Assembly (NCBI RefSeq): GCF_039978735.1 | Contig: NZ_JBDWAS010000015.1 | Location: 1 to 64,000 of the forward strand | Reading direction: 5' to 3' | Source: Maricaulis sp039978735 | GTDB taxonomy: Bacteria > Pseudomonadota > Alphaproteobacteria > Caulobacterales > Maricaulaceae | Length of the DNA: 64,000 bases | Shown: positions 42,335 to 50,833 of the stretch, piece by piece | Numbering within the stretch: position 1 is the first letter of the stretch | Layout of the letters: each line of letters begins with the position of its first letter | Notes under the pieces: model-generated | Told to the model about the DNA's origin: nothing | Database searches by the model: none | What the model saw: only the letters and a program-made list of their open reading frames with translations | Position numbers and translations under genes: made by a program

Positions 42335-43732
42335 TCAGTAGAGGCTGGAAAGCGCGTGCTCGGCGAGCGCCCGGACGGCCCGGCCATGTGAGCCGACAGG
42401 ATCGTCCGCGTCAAACACGTCGAGCGCGACTTCAGGCTCAAGGCCGCGCCCCTCGTGCACCACGCCTTCGGCGTCGGCGAAGATCTCGTTCGCCAGCTCG
42501 ACATACCAGCCATTGGGCAGCGGTTTGGCCAGCGGGGTCGAGAAGGCGCCGCGCGTGGTTCCGCCGGCCTGTGTCACGTTCGGCAATTGCCGCAGCATCA
42601 TCGTCGTGATCTCGCCGGCGGACACCGTGACATCGCTCGTCAGCACGTAGACGGGCCCGGTATAGCGCGGTCCGTCATGCGGCTCGATGCGATAGACCGC
42701 ATCCGGCTCACCGCTCCAGTCGGTGCGGACCGTATAGCCGGTGAAGGGCGTGTCGGTGAAACGGCTGGCGATTGCACGCGTGACGGCATCATAGCCGCCG
42801 CGATTGTTGGACAGGTCGAGTATGACGGCATCCGCATCGGCAAAGCCGGTCAGGGCTTCGTCGAGCATTGTGTCGAGTGCGGCGAGCTCGGCGGCGGCCC
42901 ATTCCGGCGTGCCGGGCGTTTGCGTGTCCGTGAAGCCGCCCATGGTGAATATCTGGATATAGCCGACACGGCCGTCGATCATGCCGGTTATGACGCGATC
43001 ATTGCCGATATGGCGTGCGCCCGGATCGAGAACCTCCCCGAGGGTCTGCTCGATCAGGCCGATGAGCCAGGGCGTTTCACCGATACCGCCGGCGATCATG
43101 GGCAGGGTGGTCCCCAGCCCGTACTGGGCGCGATGACGCTCGCCGTCGAATTCGGCAATCAGCTTGGTGTGACTGTCGCCCAGCGGTTCGATCAGGCTGG
43201 CGAGAAGGGCGAAGACGTCCGCATCGCTCATATCGTCGCTCAGCCGGGCCCGTGCCTCGGCGACCCGGGCCTGCCAGTCGACACCGCGGCGTTCGAAGAA
43301 GGCGTAGTGGCGTTCGAAGATCGAGGTGAAGACATCGAAGGTCGCGCGCCGGCCCGAGAGGTCTTGTGCGCCACACGTCTCCGGCAGGGCACCCAGCCGT
43401 TCGAAAACCGTATTGCCGTCGCTGGGCAGGTATTCGAACTTCGCGCGGTCTGAGCCCAGCGGCGTGATGTAGCGATACTCCACCTGGCTCATCAGGGTCG
43501 GACCGTCTTGCGCGGTCGCGTAGCACCCGGCGGGCGCATCCTGCCAGCGCGTGATCCCGTCCGCGTCAATCTCCAGGATCCAGCCGTAATCGGTGGAGTG
43601 CCAGATGCCGCGCGCCGGCTCGATCGTGCCATTGCTGCTGAAAATTTCACGAGGCTGCGCGAACGCGGAGGGCTCAACGCAGGCGGTCAGAAGCAGGGCA
43701 GCACAGATCGCAAGAGAAGAAGGTCGGGACAT
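42335..43732 (-). CDS. S41-family (C-terminal processing) lipoprotein protease
   Basis: A 465-residue S41 peptidase. A lipoprotein signal (lipobox LTAC, Cys18) leads a mature N-terminal region, then the tail-specific protease domain: GRVGYIQIFTMGGF, DADAVILDLSNNRGGYDAVT and the catalytic Ser in TSDVTVSAGEITTMML. There is no clear PDZ domain. The start is ATG 43732, which follows a GTGAC palindrome by 11 bases. It lies downstream of tetR on the minus strand and is convergent with dxs (4 bp gap), so the tetR product plausibly regulates it. Confidence 0.85.
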   Translation of the reverse strand: MSRPSSLAICAALLLTACVEPSAFAQPREIFSSNGTIEPARGIWHSTDYGWILEIDADGITRWQDAPAGCYATAQDGPTLMSQVEYRYITPLGSDRAKFEYLPSDGNTVFERLGALPETCGAQDLSGRRATFDVFTSIFERHYAFFERRGVDWQARVAEARARLSDDMSDADVFALLASLIEPLGDSHTKLIAEFDGERHRAQYGLGTTLPMIAGGIGETPWLIGLIEQTLGEVLDPGARHIGNDRVITGMIDGRVGYIQIFTMGGFTDTQTPGTPEWAAAELAALDTMLDEALTGFADADAVILDLSNNRGGYDAVTRAIASRFTDTPFTGYTVRTDWSGEPDAVYRIEPHDGPRYTGPVYVLTSDVTVSAGEITTMMLRQLPNVTQAGGTTRGAFSTPLAKPLPNGWYVELANEIFADAEGVVHEGRGLEPEVALDVFDADDPVGSHGRAVRALAEHALSSLY

Positions 43733-43743
43733 GGGAAACAAAA

Positions 43744-43760
43744 AAGTGACTACGGTCACC
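43744..43760. promoter_or_regulatory. Candidate TetR operator before S41 gene
   Basis: AAGTGACTACGGTCACC contains the perfect palindrome GTGAC-N4-GTCAC. It matches, in inverted orientation, the site at 44401-44417 (consensus GGTGACC-N2-AGTCACTT). It sits 12 bases before the S41 start and just after the tetR stop; on the minus strand a T-run follows, so it could also act as a terminator of tetR. Confidence 0.6.
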
Positions 43761-43762
43761 TT

Positions 43763-44380
43763 TTAGCGATCCTCTGGCTCCGCGGCAAGGGCTTGATAGC
43801 CTGCCAGCGCGCACAGGCGCGACAGCCGACTTTCCACGCGGTCTTCCAACCGGCCTTCCTGACCCGAAGTCAGCCATTCGCGAATCGAGCCCGTGACCAG
43901 CGTGACAACCAGATCCGCCATGGCCGCCGCATCGGTCGATGCGGGAAGTGCGCCCGCATCGGCCGATGCCGCAATCATTCCCGCAATGTCCCCGGCGACC
44001 AGGCGATCGGCCTGACTCTCGGCCGCCTGGACTGATGGTGTGGCAACCGCATGCATGTGTTTGGCCTGCCACATCCGGGGGGATGCTGCGGCAAGATCCG
44101 AACTGCGCAGGGCCAGTGCGGTCAGGCGCCGGGGCAGGGGGGCGCCGGTCAGCTCCGGCGGTTCGATGCGGGTCCGCGCGATGACATCCGCATACCATTC
44201 GGCAAGCAGATCGGCCTTGCTGGGGAAGTGGTTGAAGAAGGTCCCCTTGGCCACGCCCGCGGCCGCAACGATCTGGTCGACACTGACGGCATCATAGCCG
44301 TCCCGCTCGATCAGTGTGTGGGCTGCGTCATAGAGGGCTTTGCGAACCGCCCGCTTTTTGCTTTCTCTCTTGCCGGTCAT
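43763..44380 (-). CDS. TetR-family transcription regulator
   Basis: A 205-residue repressor-type regulator. The N-terminal helix-turn-helix reads AAHTLIERDGYDAVSVDQI and AAAGVAKGTFFNHFPSKADL, followed by an all-helical ligand domain. It is divergent from tlyA and 30 bp upstream of the S41 peptidase gene. Matching GTGAC-N4-GTCAC palindromes flank it, upstream of its own start and upstream of the S41 start, so autoregulation and control of the protease are likely. The ligand is unknown. Confidence 0.9.
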   Translation of the reverse strand: MTGKRESKKRAVRKALYDAAHTLIERDGYDAVSVDQIVAAAGVAKGTFFNHFPSKADLLAEWYADVIARTRIEPPELTGAPLPRRLTALALRSSDLAAASPRMWQAKHMHAVATPSVQAAESQADRLVAGDIAGMIAASADAGALPASTDAAAMADLVVTLVTGSIREWLTSGQEGRLEDRVESRLSRLCALAGYQALAAEPEDR

Positions 44381-44400
44381 CGGCGCAGGATGCGCAGTTT

Positions 44401-44417
44401 GGTGACCACAGTCACTT
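44401..44417. promoter_or_regulatory. Candidate TetR operator in tetR-tlyA divergent gap
   Basis: GGTGACCACAGTCACTT has the palindrome GTGAC-N4-GTCAC. It lies 20 bases before the tetR start and 18 before the tlyA start, an expected place for an autoregulatory operator that may also affect tlyA. Confidence 0.6.
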
Positions 44418-44435
44418 ATTATCCGCAGGACCTCG

Positions 44436-45170
44436 ATGCGCGCAGACCGCTACCTTGTCGAACACGGCTATTTCGAGACCCGGGCCCGGGCGCAGGCGGC
44501 GATCGCGGCCGGCAAGGTCCGGGCCGATGGCGAACCGGTCGGCAAGCCGTCGCAGAAGATCGCGCCAGGGGCACAGATCGAGGCGGAGGAGGCGTTTCCC
44601 TGGGTGTCGCGCGCAGCGCTGAAACTGGTAGCGGCGCTTGATGCTTTCGACATCGATCCGGCGGGGCGGGTCTGCCTCGATGTCGGCGCCTCGACGGGCG
44701 GTTTCACCGAAGTGCTGCTGTCACGCGGCGCGCAGCATGTCTATTCGGTCGATGTCGGGCGGGATCAGCTGCACGCGCGGCTTCAGTCCGACCCGCGTGT
44801 GACATCCCTTGAAGGCATGGACGCGCGGGCGCTGGAGGCGGATTTGTTCAGCGAACCGCCATCGCTTGTGGTCTGCGACGCCAGCTTCATTTCATTGCTC
44901 AAGGTAATCATGCGGCCGCTGGAGCTGGCTGCACCGAGCGCCGAACTGATTGCCTTGATCAAACCCCAGTTCGAGGTCGGCAGGGCGGCCATCGGCAAGG
45001 GCGGCCTGGTGAAGAACGAGGCCGACCGCCGGCGCGCGGTCGACACCGTCTGCTCCGGGCTCGAGGCCGGTTCGGATTTCAGGGTCGGCGCGGTCATCGA
45101 CAGTCCGGTCGAAGGGGGTGACGGCAACAGGGAATACCTTATGGCCGCCACCCGCTCGAACCCAGCATGA
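44436..45170 (+). CDS. tlyA: TlyA-family rRNA 2'-O-methyltransferase
   Basis: A 244-residue protein with an N-terminal S4 RNA-binding domain (MRADRYLVEHGYFETRARAQ, about residues 1-60) and an FtsJ-like SAM-binding domain: CLDVGASTGGFTEVLLSRGA, VYSVDVGRDQLHARL, LVVCDASFISL and LIKPQFEVGR. TlyA modifies cytidines in 16S and 23S rRNA. It usually follows dxs in alphaproteobacteria; here the tetR-S41 pair is in between on the other strand. It has its own promoter region with the candidate operator. Confidence 0.92.
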   Translation: MRADRYLVEHGYFETRARAQAAIAAGKVRADGEPVGKPSQKIAPGAQIEAEEAFPWVSRAALKLVAALDAFDIDPAGRVCLDVGASTGGFTEVLLSRGAQHVYSVDVGRDQLHARLQSDPRVTSLEGMDARALEADLFSEPPSLVVCDASFISLLKVIMRPLELAAPSAELIALIKPQFEVGRAAIGKGGLVKNEADRRRAVDTVCSGLEAGSDFRVGAVIDSPVEGGDGNREYLMAATRSNPA

Positions 45171-45198
45171 AAGCTCGAAATGTCCGCGACTTAATGGC

Positions 45199-45987
45199 TC
45201 AATAGGTGTCGGCGGGACGCCAGATGCCGTCGGCACCCTGACACATCTGGATCTGGTCGCTCACGGCCCGGCCATAGCTGTCGACGCTCTGCGTCCGGCG
45301 CCACTCGCAGCGGCCGGTCGCCGACACGGTGGTGTAGCTCGAAGAGGCCGAATAAGTGCGCGCCGGCTCGTTGCGCTGGCCACCCAGAAGCTCGCCAGAG
45401 GACCCGTAGCCGTCGTCGTAATAGCGGTCATCGCCATAGCCGGCATTGCTGTCATAGTAGCGGTCGTCTTCATAGTAAGGATCGTCGCCGTAATAGCCGG
45501 TGTCGCCGTAATAGCCGTCCGGCTTGCCCGGATAGCGGTTGTCCGGGTAGCGGCTGTTGGACGGATAACGGGTATTGCCGCAATCCTCGCCGCCGGCGAT
45601 GCCCGCACCGATCAGGGCGCCGACACCGGCACCGGCGATCGTGCCGACTTCCTCGGCATTTCCGCGATCGCGGTGCTCATAGCGGCGGTCGCGCCGGCCG
45701 TAATAGCCACGGCCATGACGGCGGGCGTCATCCCAGCGGGCGTTCCGGTCCCAGCGGTCGGGACGTCCATGGCGGTTGTTATTGCTGTCGTCAGCGAGCT
45801 CATTGCCGATCACGGCACCGAGAATGCCGCCGATCAGGGCACCGGCAACCTGCCGGTTCTGGCGGCCGGCTTCACAGTCCTGATAGGTCTGGCCCGAACG
45901 GGCACCATAGGACTGGGCTTCGGCGACGGCCGGCAGTGTAACCGAAAGAGCCGTCGCAGCGAGCAGGGCGGGGGTCAGCAGTTTCAT
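45199..45987 (-). CDS. Glycine-zipper envelope protein
   Basis: The 262-residue product has a signal peptide ending AVAEAQ, then two glycine-zipper segments, VAGALIGGILGAVIGNEL and GTIAGAGVGALIGAGIAGG, separated by an Arg/Asp-rich low-complexity stretch and followed by a Tyr/Asp/Gly-rich stretch with PYYEDDRYYDSN-like repeats. The C-terminus has TGRCEWRRTQSVDSYGRAVS and QMCQGADGIWRP, a Cys-containing motif. Glycine zippers occur in outer-membrane-associated proteins. The start at 45987 is favoured by GGAGG 6 bases upstream; 45990 is the adjacent ATG. It follows, and resembles in layout, the gene at 46170. Confidence 0.75.
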   Translation of the reverse strand: MKLLTPALLAATALSVTLPAVAEAQSYGARSGQTYQDCEAGRQNRQVAGALIGGILGAVIGNELADDSNNNRHGRPDRWDRNARWDDARRHGRGYYGRRDRRYEHRDRGNAEEVGTIAGAGVGALIGAGIAGGEDCGNTRYPSNSRYPDNRYPGKPDGYYGDTGYYGDDPYYEDDRYYDSNAGYGDDRYYDDGYGSSGELLGGQRNEPARTYSASSSYTTVSATGRCEWRRTQSVDSYGRAVSDQIQMCQGADGIWRPADTY

Positions 45988-46118
45988 CATGTGCCTCCAT
46001 GCGTCGGGAGTGCTTTGTCCCAATGTCCAGGTGATCCTAGGCGGCGGGCGATGAGCCCAGGATGAACGGGCAGATGACAGTTTCGCAATCCCCCGGACAA
46101 GGCCCTTCACATGCACAA

Positions 46119-46144
46119 ACGGGGCCGGTGATGACCGGCCCCGT
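46119..46144 (-). terminator. Intrinsic terminator after the Arg/Asp-rich gene
   Basis: A perfect 11 bp stem (ACGGGGCCGGT/ACCGGCCCCGT) with a 4 base loop is followed on the minus strand by TTTGTG. It lies about 25 bases past the stop of the gene at 46170-47471, so that gene and the glycine-zipper gene downstream are probably separate transcripts. Confidence 0.75.
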
Positions 46145-46169
46145 CTGACATGCGCCCGAAGCGGGAGAT

Positions 46170-47471
46170 CTACTGGCGGTGGGCAACCTGCCAGTCGCCG
46201 TAACCGTCGCGGCACATGCGCACGCGGTCGTAATTATACGTGCCGTCGGGCATGTAGATCTCGGCATCGCCCCACCGGCATTCGCGTCCGGCGGTGTAGT
46301 AGGTCTCGCGGACGACAATCGTGCCGCGCACGCCGGAATACGGGTTCGCCCAGTAATAGGGTTCGCCATACTCGAAGGCGTAGTTCATCGCGTAGTGGTA
46401 TTGCGCCCGGTCGCAATTATCCATGCGATCGAGACTGCTGCCCAAGGCTGCCCCGAACCCTGCACCCAGCAGGATGCCGGCGCCGACACCGTCATCGCCG
46501 GCAGCCGCGCCGCCGACGAGGGCCCCGAGCAGTGCGCCGACAATCGCACCATCGCTGCCATTGCGGTCATAGCGGCACAGCCCGTCATAATAGGCAAAGC
46601 GGCGGCCCTCATAGCCATGGCTGTAGTACTGGCGGTGATAGCGCCAGCGATCCGACGGCCCCCAATGGCCATAATAGCGTGAGTTCGACCAGCCGCGATT
46701 CAGATGGTGGACCCAGTGCAGGCGGGCCTGACGGCGGGCCCGGTCACGATAGAAATCGCGGCGGCGCTGGGCATACTCCCAGCGGCGGCGGTCGTGATGG
46801 GCGCCGGGCCGGCGGCCGCGATCATTGTCCCACCGGCGGTCCCGGCGATTGTCATGATAGTCCCGGCGCTGATCGCGGCGATCCCAGGCCGGGTTCCGGC
46901 CATTGCGGTCCCGGCCGGCATCGCGATGATCCCGGCGACGATCCCAGTCGCGCTGGTCACGGCGATTATTGTCCCAGCCCGGATTGCGGCCATTGCGGTC
47001 GCGCCCGGCATCGCGGTGATCGCGGCGATCACGGCGATTGTCCCAGTTGCGCTGGTCGCGCCGGTTGTTGTCCCAGCCGGGACCCCGGCCATTTCGGTTG
47101 CGGTCACCGGCCTGGTCGCGGCGGTCATGATCGCCTGCACCGCGGCGATTGCGATCCTGTCCGCCCGGTTGACCGTCCCGGCGATGATCGCCTCGTCCCG
47201 TTCCCGGCGGGGGATCGCGGCGCTCGCGGCGGGCGTCGCCCCGGTCCCGGCCGCGCCGCTCGCGTGCATCCCGGTTGCCACGATCAGGTTGGGCCTGTTC
47301 GCGCCGGGCTTCGCGGCCGGCCCGACGGTGTTCGCGACGGTCGGGATCGCCATAGCTGTTGCCGTTTTCCTGCCGCTGGGCGTCCGCAGGTGCGGCCACC
47401 GCCAGCGTGGCAGGCAGAAGGACGAGAGCGACAAGGGCGGTGCCAAGCAGGCGGTGCTTGCGTGGTGTCAT
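46170..47471 (-). CDS. Arg/Asp-rich repeat protein with glycine zipper
   Basis: A 433-residue secreted or envelope protein. After the signal peptide (ending about residue 32) comes an extremely charged low-complexity region (about 40-250) rich in Arg, Asp, Asn and Gly. It includes related units at about residues 122-155, 156-185 and 186-215, each with DRNGR-PxWD-NNRRDQR motifs. A Trp/Tyr/His-rich bridge follows, then a glycine zipper (AIVGALLGALVGGAAAGDD and GILLGAGFGAALGSSL, about 308-345), and a C-terminal region with ECRWGDAEIYMPDGTYNY. Its architecture parallels the neighbour at 45199. Function unknown. Confidence 0.8.
   Translation of the reverse strand: MTPRKHRLLGTALVALVLLPATLAVAAPADAQRQENGNSYGDPDRREHRRAGREARREQAQPDRGNRDARERRGRDRGDARRERRDPPPGTGRGDHRRDGQPGGQDRNRRGAGDHDRRDQAGDRNRNGRGPGWDNNRRDQRNWDNRRDRRDHRDAGRDRNGRNPGWDNNRRDQRDWDRRRDHRDAGRDRNGRNPAWDRRDQRRDYHDNRRDRRWDNDRGRRPGAHHDRRRWEYAQRRRDFYRDRARRQARLHWVHHLNRGWSNSRYYGHWGPSDRWRYHRQYYSHGYEGRRFAYYDGLCRYDRNGSDGAIVGALLGALVGGAAAGDDGVGAGILLGAGFGAALGSSLDRMDNCDRAQYHYAMNYAFEYGEPYYWANPYSGVRGTIVVRETYYTAGRECRWGDAEIYMPDGTYNYDRVRMCRDGYGDWQVAHRQ
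46827..47108 (-). repeat. Tandem coding repeats in the Arg/Asp-rich protein
   Basis: Three approximate units of 30-34 codons encode GRDRNGRNPGWDNNRRDQRD-like sequence. The units are imperfect in protein and DNA. The tandem structure suggests expansion and contraction by recombination or slippage. It is not a CRISPR array, as the units are coding, in frame and have no unique spacers. Confidence 0.75.
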
Positions 47472-47591
47472 GGGACACGCCTCCGGGTCTACGCCGGGAC
47501 GGACCCGGCCAGGTTGACCGAAGGTTAATTCCGTATGGATGAGCCCAGCATGAACAGGGCCTTCATCTTTCGTCCGAACCCGGAAAACCGC

Positions 47592-48683
47592 TCAGAACGC
47601 GCTCTGACCGGCATGCCGCAGCTTGTGATCGGCCAGCACGAGCGCAGCCATGGCTTCACCGACAGGAACGGCGCGAATGCCGACGCAGGGGTCGTGCCGG
47701 CCGCGGGTCTCGATTTCGGTCTCGTTGAAATCGCGGTCCAGCGTGCGCCGGGCAACACGGATCGAGGACGTCGGCTTGACGGCGAAACGGATCACCAGAT
47801 CCTGGCCGGTGGAAATCCCGCCCAGTACGCCGCCATTATGGTTCGACAGGAAGTGCGGGCCGTCCTCGCCCATGCGCATCTCGTCGGCGGCCTCTTCACC
47901 GCGCAGGGCAGCCGAGCCGAAGCCGGCACCGATCTCAACACCCTTCACCGCATTGATCGTCATCATCGCCATGGCGAGGTCACTGTCGAGCTTGCCATAG
48001 ACAGGCGCACCCCAGCCGGCCGGCACACCGGAGACCACGACTTCGACGATGGCACCGGTCGAGGAACCGTCACGGCGTAGCGCGTCCATGTCCGCTTCCC
48101 ACAGGGCAGCGGTTTCCGCGTCGGGGCAGAAGAAGGGGTTCTCGTTCACCTGGTCCCAGTCCCAGCGCGAGCGGTCGATGGCGCGGGCGCCGACCTGGAC
48201 GAGCGCGGCCCGGATCGCGATCCCGTCGCCCAGCACCTTGCGGGCAATCCCGCCGGCGGCGACGCGCATGGCCGTCTCGCGGGCCGATGAACGCCCGCCG
48301 CCGCGATAATCGCGTACGCCATACTTCATGTCATAGGTGTAGTCGGCATGACCGGGGCGCCACTTGTCGCGGATATCGCCATAATCCTTCGACCGCGCAT
48401 CGACATTCTCGATCATCAGCCCGATCGGTGTGCCGGTGGTGACGGGGCCGCCCGTCCGGTCGTCCTCGAAAACGCCGGACAGGATACGCACGCGATCGGG
48501 CTCCTGGCGCGGCGTGACATGGCGGCTGGAGCCCGGGCGGCGCTTGTCCAGCCAGGGCTGGAGATCCTCCTCGCTCAGGGGAATGCCGGCGGGACAGCCA
48601 TCGACAACGGCGCCGATGGCCGGGCCGTGGCTTTCGCCCCAGGTGGTGATCCTGAACAGGTGTCCGAATGAGTTGTGAGACAT
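47592..48683 (-). CDS. aroC: Chorismate synthase
   Basis: AroC converts 5-enolpyruvylshikimate 3-phosphate to chorismate, with reduced FMN. The 363-residue protein starts MSHNSFGHLFRITTWGESHG, the family N-terminus, and has GSSRHVTPRQEPDRVRILSG, YRGGGRSSARETAMRVAAGG and the C-terminal RGRHDPCVGIRAVPVGEAM. Gene order aroC, J-domain, pdxH is common in this group. No anomalies. Confidence 0.97.
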   Translation of the reverse strand: MSHNSFGHLFRITTWGESHGPAIGAVVDGCPAGIPLSEEDLQPWLDKRRPGSSRHVTPRQEPDRVRILSGVFEDDRTGGPVTTGTPIGLMIENVDARSKDYGDIRDKWRPGHADYTYDMKYGVRDYRGGGRSSARETAMRVAAGGIARKVLGDGIAIRAALVQVGARAIDRSRWDWDQVNENPFFCPDAETAALWEADMDALRRDGSSTGAIVEVVVSGVPAGWGAPVYGKLDSDLAMAMMTINAVKGVEIGAGFGSAALRGEEAADEMRMGEDGPHFLSNHNGGVLGGISTGQDLVIRFAVKPTSSIRVARRTLDRDFNETEIETRGRHDPCVGIRAVPVGEAMAALVLADHKLRHAGQSAF

Positions 48684-48729
48684 GATCGATCCGCGTTTTG
48701 GCGCAGACTAGTCGCGGATCATGCGTCCG

Positions 48730-49239
48730 TCACGCAGCCGACTGCGCTTTGCGGATCCAGCGGGCCAGGCGCGCATGGGCGGACGGGCGGGAATATTCGT
48801 GAATGAAGGCTTCCAGATCCGCCCGGTCGAGCAGGGAGGGGATGTCGGATGGCCCCGTATCCTGTGCTGTTGCGATGCGGATTGTGATGATCGTGCCGGG
48901 CTCGCCGACAGCGGTCACGCGTTCGCCGTCGCGTGTGCCGGCCGGGATGCGCACCAGGACGGGGCGCTCGCCATGGCGCAGGGTGCGTGTGACGCCGGTG
49001 GCAGCCTCGGTCCGGCTGATCTCGATATCCAGGCAGACCGGCGCATTGGCCTTGATCAGGTCCATGGCCGCAACGATTTCCGCCAGTCGCGCGAGCGTCT
49101 GCGGCGTTGGCGGTGTGACATCGGGATGCAGGGTTTTCACCAGCGCGCGAAAGGCGGACTTGGCCGCCTCGCGCCCGTCACCGGGCGCGAGTCCGAGGGC
49201 GGCATAGGCCTGTCCGATACTCGTAACACGCGCTGTCAT
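48730..49239 (-). CDS. J-domain protein
   Basis: A 169-residue protein with an N-terminal J domain (AYAALGLAPGDGREAAKSAF, then RALVKTLHPDVT with the HPD motif) that is slightly shortened, followed by a small beta-rich domain with VRIPAGTRDGERV, reminiscent of DnaJ C-terminal substrate-binding sequence. It lacks a zinc finger and G/F region. It could recruit DnaK to a specific client. It is upstream of aroC on the minus strand and divergent from pdxH, an arrangement seen in related alphaproteobacteria. Confidence 0.82.
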   Translation of the reverse strand: MTARVTSIGQAYAALGLAPGDGREAAKSAFRALVKTLHPDVTPPTPQTLARLAEIVAAMDLIKANAPVCLDIEISRTEAATGVTRTLRHGERPVLVRIPAGTRDGERVTAVGEPGTIITIRIATAQDTGPSDIPSLLDRADLEAFIHEYSRPSAHARLARWIRKAQSAA

Positions 49240-49327
49240 ACCGTGAATCTAGGACGAGAAGATTCCCGAAAGGTTGACGCCGCTGACTTTGAGCGTACCT
49301 AGGCGGCAAGCACGCCGGAGGTGAATC

Positions 49328-50002
49328 ATGTCGAAGTCGAAGCCGGGTCTCATTCCGCCCTCACCGGACGCGGATGCGTATGCCAAGACCGCCGATGCCA
49401 ATGCGGCGGAGATTTTCGACCGCGAGGAACCGTTCGCGCTTTTTGCCGACTGGCTGGAGGATGCCAAGCGCAAGGAGCCGAATGACGCCAATGCGATGGC
49501 GCTGGCGACCGCCGATGCCGACGGGCTGCCGGATGTGCGCATGGTGCTCCTGAAGGATGTCGATCCCGATGGCTTCGTCTTCTACACCAATCTGGAGAGC
49601 GCCAAGGGCCAGCAGCTGGCGGTAAATGCCAAGGCTGCGCTGTGTTTCCACTGGAAATCCCTGCGCCGCCAGGTGCGGGTGAGGGGGGTGGTCCAGCCGG
49701 TCGCGGCCGATGAGGCCGACGCGTATTTCGCCTCCCGCGCCCGGGACAGCCGGATCGGCGCCTGGGCCTCGAAACAGTCGCGCCCCCTGGAGAGCCGGTT
49801 CGCCCTGGAAAAGGCCGTTGCCCGCGAGGCGGCGCGCTTCGGTCTGGGGGAAGTGCCGCGCCCGCCGCACTGGTCCGGTTTCCGGATTGTGCCGATGTCG
49901 ATCGAGTTCTGGCGCGACCGGCCTTTCCGCCTGCACGACCGAATGACGTTTTCACGACCGGATTCACACTCGCCTTGGCAGGTCGATCGGCTGTATCCTT
50001 GA
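49328..50002 (+). CDS. pdxH: Pyridoxamine 5'-phosphate oxidase
   Basis: PdxH oxidises pyridoxine or pyridoxamine 5'-phosphate to pyridoxal 5'-phosphate with FMN. The 224-residue enzyme has NAMALATADADGLPDVRMVL, LKDVDPDGFVFYTNLESAKG, QSRPLESR and the C-terminal PMSIEFWRDRPFRLHDRMTF and RLYP, all typical. Its start is 88 bp from the divergent J-domain gene. Confidence 0.96.
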   Translation: MSKSKPGLIPPSPDADAYAKTADANAAEIFDREEPFALFADWLEDAKRKEPNDANAMALATADADGLPDVRMVLLKDVDPDGFVFYTNLESAKGQQLAVNAKAALCFHWKSLRRQVRVRGVVQPVAADEADAYFASRARDSRIGAWASKQSRPLESRFALEKAVAREAARFGLGEVPRPPHWSGFRIVPMSIEFWRDRPFRLHDRMTFSRPDSHSPWQVDRLYP

Positions 50003-50026
50003 TGCGAAGCCAAGCGGGGGCTTGAT

Positions 50027-50833
50027 ATGCGCAGTTTTGGCAAATTCCTGCGGGCGATCCTCGTCCCGCTCGGATGGGTGTGTGCCCTTCTGGCCCTGGG
50101 TGTGCCGCTCTGGTTCGCAATGGCGGCCTTCGGGGCAAAGTGGGAATTCATCGATCTGGCGACGGGCCTGGGGTGGATGACACACACGATCGGCCGACCG
50201 CTTCTCTTCGCGAGCCTCGCGGCGGGCGGGTTGAGCCTCATTCTGTCGCTTGTGCATCTGATCGCCCGCCGGCGCTTCTTCGGTGCGCTTTTGTCACCCC
50301 TGCTCGCCGTCGTGATCGGTGTCGCAGGGCTGGGGTGGGCCTGGCAGATCGACAGGCAGCGCAGCGCCCGGCCCCTGCTGCTGGACGTGACAACGGATCT
50401 GGAAAACCCGCCGCACTTCACGCCGTCCTTCGCTGCGCGCCGGTCTGTGCATCACCAGGCGCTCGATTATGCAGGCAAGCTGGGCGAGGACGGACGTTCG
50501 CTCGCGGCCGTGCAGGCGCAAGCCTATCCGGCGCTGGCCACCGTTCATGTCGACCGGGCGCCGGAGGCGGTGTTTGCAGATGCCCTTCGCTATGCGCACA
50601 CGCATCGCTGGCGCGTCGGGACAGCCTCGGCCAGTGCCGGCATGTTCGAAGCAGGTACGGAGAGTTTCTGGTACGGTCTGCGTGACGATATTGTCGTACG
50701 CGTGCGCGATGACGGTGCGGGCGGCAGCCTCGTCGACATCCGCTCCCTCGCCCGCCAGCCCATCCACGATCTCGGTCGCAACGCCCGGCGCGTCCAGGCT
50801 TTCAGCACGGCGATCGCGGACGACGCTCGCTAG
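50027..50833 (+). CDS. DUF1499 membrane protein
   Basis: A 268-residue protein with three N-terminal hydrophobic segments (AILVPLGWVCALLALGVPLW, LLFASLAAGGLSLILSLVHL and a third, ALLSPLLAVVIGVAGLG) and a C-terminal soluble DUF1499 domain (from about residue 120: TTDLENPPHFTPSFAAR, DDIVVRVRDDGAGGSLVDIR and SLARQPIHDLGRNARRVQAF). The function of DUF1499 is unknown. It follows pdxH by 24 bp and ends in CTAG shared with the convergent gene. Confidence 0.82.
   Translation: MRSFGKFLRAILVPLGWVCALLALGVPLWFAMAAFGAKWEFIDLATGLGWMTHTIGRPLLFASLAAGGLSLILSLVHLIARRRFFGALLSPLLAVVIGVAGLGWAWQIDRQRSARPLLLDVTTDLENPPHFTPSFAARRSVHHQALDYAGKLGEDGRSLAAVQAQAYPALATVHVDRAPEAVFADALRYAHTHRWRVGTASASAGMFEAGTESFWYGLRDDIVVRVRDDGAGGSLVDIRSLARQPIHDLGRNARRVQAFSTAIADDAR

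Noticed and set aside
46827..47108. Possible CRISPR array in the repeats
   Set aside because: Units are in-frame coding, imperfect and without unique spacers, and no cas genes are near.
46532..47542. Plus-strand frames opposite the Arg/Asp-rich gene
   Set aside because: Low-complexity Ala/Val/Ile or Gly/Pro/Asp sequences made by reading the repeats antisense; no start signal. The minus-strand gene has a signal peptide and a conserved C-terminal part.
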